From assembly GCA_900543305.1 (NCBI GenBank), contig UQQZ01000113.1, positions 1-6,066 of the forward strand: a DNA stretch of 6,066 bases, given 5' to 3'. The notes below the pieces were generated by a model, which was not told the origin of the DNA, made no database searches, and saw only the letters and a program-made list of their open reading frames with translations. This document shows, piece after piece, positions 1 through 4,532 of this stretch (its first letter is position 1; the number at the start of each line of letters is the position of its first letter). This DNA is from an uncultured Oscillospiraceae bacterium. GTDB lineage: Bacteria; Bacillota; Clostridia; Oscillospirales; Acutalibacteraceae. A program made the position numbers and the translations under genes.

Positions 1-429
1 AAGGTGGACAAGGATACTGGCGAGGAACTGCCCGGCGCTGTGCTGGAACTGTACGCCCCGGACGGATCGCTTCTGGATACCTGGGAAACCAGTGACATCC
101 CCCACGTCATCCCCGGCCTGCCTGTGGGCGAGGGGTATATTCTGCGAGAGGTAACCGCTCCGGAGGGATTCGAAGTTGCCGAGGATGTGACCTTCAACGT
201 GGAGGACACCACCGAAATCCAGACCATCACCATGGAGGACGAGAAAACACCCGACCAGCCGGAGGAGCCAGAAGAACCTGAAACCCCCGATGAGCCAGAC
301 GAACCTACACCCTCTGTTCCGCAGACCGGCGGCAGCCGGGCCGTGATTTGGGTAACCGGGCTGCTAATCCTCGCTCTGCTCGGCCTGTGTATCACTGTTC
401 CTCTGCTGCGACACATCAATAAACAATGA
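1..429 (+). CDS. Cna-B/SpaA-type surface adhesin with sortase signal, C-terminal part
   Basis: This reading frame is open at the left edge, so the N-terminus is missing and only about 142 residues are visible. The visible part begins with one prealbumin-like Cna-B (SpaA) repeat. It starts KVDKDTGEELPGA, where the first Lys is the usual isopeptide lysine, and includes REVTAPEGF, whose Glu matches the catalytic Glu of the family's ETKAPEGY motif. An acidic Pro/Glu/Asp wall-spanning linker follows (about 242-312). A sorting signal closes the protein: VPQTG at 316-330, then a hydrophobic helix (VIWVTGLLILALLGLCI) and a basic tail ending RHINKQ. Such proteins are covalently attached to peptidoglycan by a sortase and often mediate adhesion or mating-pair contact. 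A class B sortase lies 3.3 kb downstream and is the natural candidate enzyme (inference). The hairpin terminator right after the stop suggests this gene ends its own transcript. Confidence 0.88.
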   Translation, partial: KVDKDTGEELPGAVLELYAPDGSLLDTWETSDIPHVIPGLPVGEGYILREVTAPEGFEVAEDVTFNVEDTTEIQTITMEDEKTPDQPEEPEEPETPDEPDEPTPSVPQTGGSRAVIWVTGLLILALLGLCITVPLLRHINKQ

Positions 430-440
430 AGATAATTGTG

Positions 441-470
441 GAGGGCCGCTGGAACGCGGCCTTCTCTTTT
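441..470 (+). terminator. Intrinsic terminator after the adhesin gene
   Basis: The arms GAGGGCCGC (441-449) and GCGGCCTTC (456-464) form a 9-bp stem with one G-T pair and a 6-base loop. A T-rich tract follows (462-470, TTCTCTTTT). It starts 11 bases after the adhesin stop codon, the classic position and form of a Rho-independent terminator. It may be partial and let some transcription through into the transfer genes, because no clear promoter is visible between it and the next gene. Confidence 0.8.
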
Positions 471-473
471 AAC

Positions 474-482
474 AGGAAAGGA
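474..482 (+). promoter_or_regulatory. Ribosome binding site fixing the start at 492
   Basis: AGGAAAGGA lies 9 bases before the ATG at 492. An in-frame ATG at 426 also exists, but it overlaps the adhesin stop and would make the protein encode the terminator hairpin. This site favours 492. Confidence 0.75.
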
Positions 483-491
483 CGATATCCC

Positions 492-905
492 ATGAATTTC
501 TTTGAAAAAGAGCTGCGGAATCTCTTCGGCAGCAGTCCTATGCTCCGGGACGCCCACTATTGCGGGCGGACCTGCCTGGCAAAATTGGATGAAGAGCTGA
601 GGGTGAAACTACAATTTACCACCACGGGCTACGCGGATCACTATGACGCCATCAAATTGGCAGTCATCAACCGGACCGATGGTGTGGTGGACCAGCAGCT
701 GTTTCGATTTTCCGACATCATTGGGCAGCAGGCCGTAAGGGGCAGGGACCCTATCAATCCCCACATTTGGGACTATAACGGCAGGCTGGAATGGTACCGC
801 CCCATCTCGCAGGAGCAGCGCTCTCAAATCGCCAACACGATCCTGGATTACGTGGGAATGTACCAAGAGGAAACCGAAGAAAACGACTTTACTATGAAAC
901 TGTGA
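492..905 (+). CDS. Uncharacterised soluble protein of the transfer region
   Basis: This 137-residue protein has no signal peptide and no membrane segment, so it is probably cytoplasmic. I do not recognise a named domain. It opens with an amphipathic MNFFEKELRNLFG segment. The centre (about residues 41-79) looks like a compact beta-rich core with the motifs FTTTGYADHYDA, INRTDG and FRFSDIIG. A Trp/Tyr-rich stretch follows (HIWDYNGRLEWYRP), and the C-terminus is acidic. From memory, similar small proteins occur next to DUF3852-like genes in Firmicutes conjugative elements, but I cannot attach a function. The start at 492 is preferred over an upstream in-frame ATG at 426 because of the ribosome binding site at 474-482 and the terminator that the longer form would have to encode. 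The next gene starts 13 bases after its stop, consistent with co-transcription. Confidence 0.8.
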   Translation: MNFFEKELRNLFGSSPMLRDAHYCGRTCLAKLDEELRVKLQFTTTGYADHYDAIKLAVINRTDGVVDQQLFRFSDIIGQQAVRGRDPINPHIWDYNGRLEWYRPISQEQRSQIANTILDYVGMYQEETEENDFTMKL

Positions 906-912
906 AGGAGGT
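905..912 (+). promoter_or_regulatory. Strong ribosome binding site for the TTG start at 919
   Basis: AAGGAGGT, a near-perfect match to the 16S rRNA 3' end, sits 6 bases before TTG and overlaps the stop codon of the preceding gene. It supports the non-ATG start and translational coupling. Confidence 0.85.
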
Positions 913-918
913 ATCCCT

Positions 919-1254
919 TTGAACAGAAAAAGAAAAATTCTCGCGGGCGCGCTCACCGCCGCCCTGCTGCTTACCTTGAGCATCCCTGCCTTCGCAACCT
1001 CCGGGGACGTGGCGGGCGCCGTGGAGCAGACCTGGACCAGCGCCCAGGGCCAGATTAAGACAGTTGTTAACAACGTGGTGTTCCCCGTTTTAGACGTGAT
1101 TTTGGCCGTGCTTTTCTTCGTTAAGGTAGGCTCAAGCTACTTTGAATATCGGAAGCATGCCCAGGTCGAATTCGCCGGCCCAGCCATCTTGTTCGCCTGT
1201 TTGCTGTTCACTTTGACCGCTCCCCTGTACATCTGGGGCGTGGTGGGAATGTGA
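919..1254 (+). CDS. Small secreted two-helix membrane protein, VirB2/DUF3852-like
   Basis: This 111-residue protein begins with a clear signal peptide: basic MNRKRK, a hydrophobic core (ILAGALTAALLLTL), and an AFA-TS cleavage site after residue 26. A short polar region with VEQTWTSAQGQIKTVVNN follows. Two hydrophobic helices lie at about residues 53-71 and 86-108, separated by a basic YFEYRKHAQ loop. A cleaved leader plus two helices is the architecture of VirB2/TrbC-type pilins. The sequence resembles, from memory, the DUF3852 family found in Firmicutes conjugative elements. In related elements a small two-helix protein (Maff2) occupies a comparable position. Its role as a pilin-like or channel-lining subunit is inferred. 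The TTG start is supported by the adjacent AAGGAGGT. Its last codon and stop form part of the 5' arm of the hairpin at 1251-1275. Confidence 0.85.
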   Translation: MNRKRKILAGALTAALLLTLSIPAFATSGDVAGAVEQTWTSAQGQIKTVVNNVVFPVLDVILAVLFFVKVGSSYFEYRKHAQVEFAGPAILFACLLFTLTAPLYIWGVVGM

Positions 1255-1275
1255 TGAAACCGCAGGTTTCATCAC
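1251..1275. repeat. Perfect 11-bp inverted repeat over the stop codon of the DUF3852-like gene
   Basis: GTGATGAAACC (1251-1261) and GGTTTCATCAC (1265-1275) are perfect inverse complements separated by only GCA. No T-run follows directly, so this is not a standard intrinsic terminator. The 5' arm includes the TGA stop of the upstream gene (1252-1254), so in RNA the hairpin would form right behind terminating ribosomes. It may stabilise the upstream mRNA end, or mark the edge of an inserted palindromic element that continues into the repeats at 1278 and 1370. Confidence 0.85.
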
Positions 1276-1277
1276 AA

Positions 1278-1338
1278 GCGAGTTTTGTTTGGAGGTTTTT
1301 CAAACCTCCATTTCGCTCCGCGAAACCTCAAAACATCG
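1278..1338. repeat. Structured palindromic repeat, copy A (three-way-junction fold)
   Basis: The outer stem pairs GTTTTG (1282-1287) with CAAAAC (1329-1334). It continues past a single bulged A (1335) as CGA (1279-1281) with TCG (1336-1338). Inside are two hairpins: TGGAGGTTT/AAACCTCCA (1290-1298 with 1302-1310, loop TTC) and TTTCGC/GCGAAA (1311-1316 with 1320-1325, loop TCC). The layout matches copy B at 1370-1433, and several differences between the copies preserve base pairing. No protein is credibly encoded here. Whether it acts as RNA or as a DNA palindrome cannot be told from one sequence. Confidence 0.8.
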
Positions 1339-1369
1339 TGGACGCTCTGATAGATTCCGAATTTTCTCG

Positions 1370-1433
1370 GCGAGTTTTACTTCCCGGTCAGAGTAACCGG
1401 GATTTTTGCTTTGCAAAAACCGTAAAACATCGC
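1370..1433. repeat. Structured palindromic repeat, copy B
   Basis: The outer stem pairs GTTTTAC (1374-1380) with GTAAAAC (1422-1428), then a bulged A (1429), then GCGA (1370-1373) with TCGC (1430-1433). The inner hairpins are TCCCGGT/ACCGGGA (1382-1388 with 1396-1402, 7-base loop) and TTTTTGC/GCAAAAA (1403-1409 with 1413-1419, loop TTT). Compared with copy A, a G-C pair of the outer stem has become A-T and a C-G pair of the second hairpin has become T-A. The first inner hairpin has an unrelated sequence but is also palindromic. It ends 26 bases before the HEPN start codon, so it could affect translation of that gene. Confidence 0.8.
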
Positions 1434-1459
1434 GGGAAACTTAGAAAGGCTGGTGAACG

Positions 1460-1870
1460 ATGAACCCAAGAAACAATAAGGCGGAGTGGTTCCGCTATGC
1501 CAACATGTACAGTAGGGCAGCCGGCTTTCTCATGGAGAAAACTCCGCCTGTGCATAACACCGTCTGCTACTTGAGTTTTCTGTCAGCGGAATGCTCCATG
1601 AAAGGCTTTTTGCTGCAAAACCATCTGCGTCCCGTCCCGGACACTCACGACCTGAGAGAGCTTTGCCAACTGTGCGCTAGCATCCAAGCCGGTTACCTGG
1701 AACTGGAGGATGACTGTGATTTTCTCACCCAGTTTGCCACGCCCTCCGGTTTTCCCTCCTTTGAGCGAGCCACCCAGGAGGACGCGGAACAGGCACTGGA
1801 CACCCTCCAGGGCATCCTGGAATTAGGCCAATCTCAGAAACAATCCCAGGGGCCTGCCATGACCATGTAA
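1460..1870 (+). CDS. HEPN-domain protein
   Basis: This 136-residue, probably cytoplasmic all-alpha protein resembles the HEPN family (PF05168 type). An N-terminal helix (AEWFRYANMYSRAAGFLME) is followed by the characteristic second helix CYLSFLSAECSMKGFLLQ. Next comes the PxTHDLRELC motif at about residues 60-69, and then a C-terminal helix starting T-QEDAEQALDTL. R57-x5-H63 formally fits the Rx4-6H pattern of HEPN ribonucleases, but its position before the DLxEL helix is unlike typical catalytic sites. From memory, many relatives have an RYP motif before the last helix; here it reads SGFP. RNase activity is therefore uncertain. No MNT nucleotidyltransferase partner is adjacent. The start at 1460 has a weak AAAGG site at 1445-1449. 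Between VirB2-like and VirB6-like genes it looks like cargo rather than a transfer component. Alternatives are a toxin, a defence protein or a simple nucleotide-binding protein. Confidence 0.75.
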   Translation: MNPRNNKAEWFRYANMYSRAAGFLMEKTPPVHNTVCYLSFLSAECSMKGFLLQNHLRPVPDTHDLRELCQLCASIQAGYLELEDDCDFLTQFATPSGFPSFERATQEDAEQALDTLQGILELGQSQKQSQGPAMTM

Positions 1871-1901
1871 AAAAATCTAAATAGGAAAGGGGTGACTCCC
1901 T

Positions 1902-2834
1902 ATGTTCAGCTGGCTGGAGGGCTTAGTTAGCAGTATCGCCTCCTCTATCGGCGGGGTGTTCGAGGGCATTGGCGACACCATCGTCAACGCCATTTGGGAC
2001 AACCTGGTGAAGTGGCTCTTCAACGCCTTCTATGACTCCATCGCGGACGTGTTCACTCAGATGGGAGATATGGGAGCGGAGATTTTCGACCTAAGCTGGA
2101 TTGAGGCCGCTGTCCACCTGTTTTTCCTCTTCGGCTGGGTTCTGTTTGGCGTGGGCGTCATTGTGGCCGCCTTCGACCTGGCTGTCGAGTATCAAAATGG
2201 CCGGGCCACCATCAAGTCCACCATGCTCAACGTGCTGAAAGGATTCTTCGCCGCTAACCTGGTGACAGTTGTCCCTGTCCACCTTTACACCTTCTGCATC
2301 TCGCTCCAAAACGTCTTTTTGAAAGACCTTGCCGCCGATTATGTTGGCTCTCAGAGTTTCAACCTGGGCGAAGTGGCTCTCAAGGTGCTGGCGGCAAAGT
2401 TCGGCCCACCCACCGTGGGGCCAGCACTGGGGCTGCTGAATTTGCTGACCCTCATCGCCCTAGCCTACTGTGTGCTAAAAGTGTTCTTCGCCAACATAAA
2501 AAGAGGCGGCATCTTACTCATCCAAATGGCGGTGGGCAGCCTGTACCTATTCAGCGTTCCCCGGGGCTACACGGACGGCTTCTCCCAATGGTGCAAGCAG
2601 ATCTTCGCTCTATGCCTGACCGCTTTCCTCCAAACTGTGCTGTTGTTCCTGGGCCTGCTCACCTTCCAGGACAACCTCTTGCTGGGACTGGGCATCATGC
2701 TGGCGGCTGGGGAGGTGCCGAGGATTGCCCAGCAGTTCGGGCTGGACTCGTCCGTCAAAGTCAACATGATGAGCGTTGTCCATGCCACTTCCACCGCCGT
2801 CAACATGACGAAGAATATAGCAAAATCTCTTTGA
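1902..2834 (+). CDS. VirB6/TrbL-like polytopic conjugation channel protein
   Basis: This 310-residue integral membrane protein has an amphipathic, Gly/Ser-rich N-terminal section (about 1-65, MFSWLEGLVSSIASSIGG). About five to six hydrophobic segments follow, near residues 70-92, 113-137, 172-196, 202-220, 233-254 and 258-270. The C-terminus (SSVKVNMMSVVHATSTAVNM) is small-residue-rich and probably cytoplasmic. Length, topology and position just before a PrgI/VirB3-like gene and VirB4 match the TrbL/VirB6-like proteins of Firmicutes conjugative elements, which form the inner-membrane core of the DNA transfer channel. The N-terminal region before the first helix recalls that of TrbL-like proteins, but detailed homology cannot be shown here. 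The ATG is preceded by AGGAAAGGGG (about 1882-1892). The stop is 13 bases from the next start, with that gene's ribosome binding site overlapping it. Confidence 0.85.
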   Translation: MFSWLEGLVSSIASSIGGVFEGIGDTIVNAIWDNLVKWLFNAFYDSIADVFTQMGDMGAEIFDLSWIEAAVHLFFLFGWVLFGVGVIVAAFDLAVEYQNGRATIKSTMLNVLKGFFAANLVTVVPVHLYTFCISLQNVFLKDLAADYVGSQSFNLGEVALKVLAAKFGPPTVGPALGLLNLLTLIALAYCVLKVFFANIKRGGILLIQMAVGSLYLFSVPRGYTDGFSQWCKQIFALCLTAFLQTVLLFLGLLTFQDNLLLGLGIMLAAGEVPRIAQQFGLDSSVKVNMMSVVHATSTAVNMTKNIAKSL

Positions 2835-2840
2835 GAGGTG
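2833..2840 (+). promoter_or_regulatory. Ribosome binding site choosing ATG 2848
   Basis: GAGAGGTG overlaps the upstream stop and lies 7 bases before ATG 2848. An in-frame TTG at 2842 would be only 1 base away, too close, so 2848 is taken as the start. Confidence 0.75.
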
Positions 2841-2847
2841 TTTGACT

Positions 2848-3114
2848 ATGAAACTCTACATTTACCCCCAAAACCTGAAAGCCACCGCCAACCTGTGGCT
2901 GTGGAGCCTGCGGGATTTTGCCCTCATCTGCGTGGGGCTGCTTATTTCCCTGGTGGCCCTGACCCAGATGGGCCTGCTGTTACCCCTGGCGCTCACGGCG
3001 GCTTTCGCCTTTCTCTCCATCCGCATGGAGGATTTGACCGTGCTGGATTACATCCGGTTCGCGGCGAAATTTACCATCTCCACCCAGCAGGAATACCGCT
3101 GGGCGGAGCACTGA
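2848..3114 (+). CDS. PrgI/VirB3-like small membrane protein
   Basis: This 88-residue protein starts with a short polar segment (MKLYIYPQNLKATANLW). It then has two adjacent hydrophobic helices at about 22-38 and 42-58, forming a tight hairpin. It ends with a cytoplasmic, Tyr/Arg-rich tail (LDYIRFAAKFTISTQQEYRW). This is the architecture of PrgI/VirB3-type proteins, small inner-membrane partners of the VirB4 ATPase. Its place between the TrbL-like gene and the TraC-like/VirB4 genes fits. It is somewhat shorter than typical PrgI proteins. Family assignment rests on topology, tail pattern and neighbours, not on a strongly diagnostic motif. Confidence 0.78.
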   Translation: MKLYIYPQNLKATANLWLWSLRDFALICVGLLISLVALTQMGLLLPLALTAAFAFLSIRMEDLTVLDYIRFAAKFTISTQQEYRWAEH

Positions 3115-3121
3115 AAGGAGG
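3114..3121 (+). promoter_or_regulatory. Ribosome binding site for the TTG start at 3127
   Basis: AAAGGAGG lies 5 bases before TTG 3127 and touches the preceding stop codon. It is a strong site that supports a non-ATG start. Confidence 0.85.
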
Positions 3122-3126
3122 CAATC

Positions 3127-3729
3127 TTGAACAAACAGAAACGAAAAAAGCGTGGGAAGAAATCGGTGCAAAATCTGCTGGGCTTGCATGGTTTTACCAC
3201 CTACGGCTTGAAAACCGCAGGCGGCGAGCTGGTCTATTTTGCCATCCAGCCCACCAACATTTCCGTGCTGTCCCACGCCAACATTGAAATCAAAATCCGG
3301 CACCTGCTCATGGTGCTCACAGCCCTGCCCCACCTGGAGGTGGCCTGCCTGGACTCCGCCCAGCGCTTTGACGACAACCAGCAATTCATGGAGAGCCGCA
3401 TCCGCCAGGAGGACAACCCCAAGGTGCGCTATGCCTTAGCGCAGGACCGGGAGTTTCTGGACTCCATCCAGCTGGAGATGTCCACCGCAAGGCAGTTTGT
3501 GCTGGCCCTGCGCTTTAAGAATGAAAAAGACAGCCAAATATTCTCCAGAATCAACGACGCGCGAAAAGCCTTGCATGACGAGGGCTTCGAGGCGCGGCGC
3601 ATGGGCCCATCGGAGGTCAAACGGATGCTGGCCCTGTACTTCGAAGCCTCTATGACCGGCGACCAGATCCCCGATGTAGAGGGCTCCGAAAACTTCGACC
3701 TCAGTAAATTGAGAGGTGTAGCGATATGA
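3127..3729 (+). CDS. TraC-like protein resembling a VirB4 N-terminal domain
   Basis: This 200-residue soluble protein has a highly basic start (MNKQKRKKRGKK). An alpha/beta region follows that recalls the N-terminal, non-ATPase domain of VirB4/TraC-type proteins: LLGLHGFTTYGLKT, GGELVYFAIQPTNISVLS, IKIRHLLMVLTALPHLEVACLDS, then RIRQEDNPKVRYAL, REFLDSIQLEMSTARQFVLALRF and VKRMLALYFEASMTGDQIPD. No Walker A motif is present, so it is not an ATPase. In Firmicutes transfer clusters such proteins lie between the PrgI-like gene and VirB4, and may help dock VirB4 at the membrane (inference). The TTG start is supported by AAAGGAGG. The last 4 bases (ATGA) overlap the sortase start, indicating translational coupling. 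Confidence 0.72.
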   Translation: MNKQKRKKRGKKSVQNLLGLHGFTTYGLKTAGGELVYFAIQPTNISVLSHANIEIKIRHLLMVLTALPHLEVACLDSAQRFDDNQQFMESRIRQEDNPKVRYALAQDREFLDSIQLEMSTARQFVLALRFKNEKDSQIFSRINDARKALHDEGFEARRMGPSEVKRMLALYFEASMTGDQIPDVEGSENFDLSKLRGVAI

Positions 3730-4532
3730 AGAAAACCGTGTCAGTTCTGATCACTTTCGCCCTGGTCGTTGCCGTGGCGGGCAGCGGCTTTTGGCTGGTG
3801 CATTACTTCATCGACTCCAGAGAGCAAAAAGAAACCTACGAAACTCTAGCGGAGGAATTTGTGCTGGAAAGTACGCTAACTCCTGAATCCAATACACCGA
3901 CTGAAAACAGTTCGCCCACTGAAAATTCCAGTGAGCCGGCTGAATCTGTATCCTTGACCACCGCCCCGCCTCGCCACGACCTGACAGCTCTAGCAGCAGA
4001 AAACCCCGACTGCGTGGGCTGGCTCACCATCCCAGACACAGGCATCGACTACCCCGTCATGCACACGCCGGATGACCCGGAGCACTACCTGCGCCGGGAT
4101 TTCTACGGTGACTCCGCCAGCGGAGGGACACCCTTCCTGGATGGTCGGAACCTGGCAGAAGCAGAAAATCAGAACCTCATTCTCTACGGCCACAACATGA
4201 TGGACGGCTCCATGTTCAAGCCGCTCATCTCCTACCTGGAACCAAGCTTCCGAGAAACCCACAAGGAAATCTATCTCGAACTGTCCGAAAAACAGTACCG
4301 GTACGAGGTGTTTGCCGTGGTGGAAACCAACACCCAGTGCTCCCTCTATCAGTACACCGACCTGAGCGACCCTGCCACAGAGTCTGACTTTCGGGCGGCG
4401 CTGCTGAAGGAGACAGAGTTGGAGGTCGTCCACCAGGCCCCTGGCTATCTCACCCTCTCCACTTGCAACAATGGAGGCGGGAGCAGCCGGGTGCTTGTCA
4501 TCGCGGCCCTTGCCGGGGAGGTGAGCGCTTGA
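3726..4532 (+). CDS. srtB: Class B sortase
   Basis: This 268-residue membrane-anchored transpeptidase has an N-terminal signal-anchor helix (about 4-28, VSVLITFALVVAVAGSGFWL). A Ser/Thr/Glu/Pro-rich stalk with a duplicated PTENSS unit follows (58-69), then a sortase B domain. Diagnostic segments are CVGWLTIPDTGIDYPVMH, YLRRDFYG, GTPFLDGRN, NLILYGHNM with catalytic His156, and YLTLSTCNN with catalytic Cys247. SSRVLVIA carries Arg255. All three catalytic residues are present, so it should be active. It would cleave a sorting motif between Thr and Gly and attach the protein to peptidoglycan. The VPQTG adhesin at the left edge is the likely substrate; clostridial SrtB enzymes are known to accept xPxTG-type motifs rather than only NPQTN. 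It overlaps both neighbours by 4 bases, so its dose is tied to the transfer machinery. Confidence 0.95.
   Translation: MKKTVSVLITFALVVAVAGSGFWLVHYFIDSREQKETYETLAEEFVLESTLTPESNTPTENSSPTENSSEPAESVSLTTAPPRHDLTALAAENPDCVGWLTIPDTGIDYPVMHTPDDPEHYLRRDFYGDSASGGTPFLDGRNLAEAENQNLILYGHNMMDGSMFKPLISYLEPSFRETHKEIYLELSEKQYRYEVFAVVETNTQCSLYQYTDLSDPATESDFRAALLKETELEVVHQAPGYLTLSTCNNGGGSSRVLVIAALAGEVSA
3897..3932 (+). repeat. Two 18-bp tandem units in the sortase stalk
   Basis: Two adjacent imperfect copies (3897-3914 and 3915-3932) each encode PTENSS. They differ at several wobble positions, so the duplication is either old or maintained at protein level. They lengthen the flexible linker between membrane anchor and catalytic domain. 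Confidence 0.8.
4515..4523 (+). promoter_or_regulatory. Ribosome binding site for the TTG start of virB4
   Basis: GGGGAGGTG, inside the end of the sortase gene, ends 5 bases before TTG 4529. The TTG overlaps the sortase TGA, giving a coupled stop/start. Confidence 0.8.

Noticed and set aside
426..491. An upstream in-frame ATG that would extend the 492 gene by 22 residues
   Set aside because: The extension would encode the terminator hairpin and its ATG overlaps the adhesin stop without a good ribosome binding site. AGGAAAGGA before 492 is the better start signal.
609..1073. A 154-codon frame on the minus strand
   Set aside because: It runs antisense across two better-supported genes, its product has no recognisable domain, and no start signal is visible. 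The same applies to the long minus-strand frames at 3990-4433 and 4445-4924, which mirror the sortase and virB4 genes.
1251..1433. A CRISPR array or an origin of transfer
   Set aside because: Only two diverged units are present, with palindromic interiors and no constant repeat/unique spacer pattern, so it is not CRISPR. An oriT is possible in principle because of the inverted repeats, but no relaxase gene is next to it and no nick-site motif is recognisable.
1251..1463. A 70-codon open frame starting GTG between the DUF3852-like and HEPN genes
   Set aside because: It is made almost wholly of the hairpin and the two palindromic repeats, has no ribosome binding site of its own, and gives a low-complexity basic peptide with no recognisable domain.
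2838..3287. A 149-codon plus-strand frame overlapping the PrgI-like gene and the start of the TraC-like gene
   Set aside because: It has a Pro/His/Arg-rich frame-shadow composition, while the overlapping frame gives a clean two-helix membrane protein with a good ribosome binding site.
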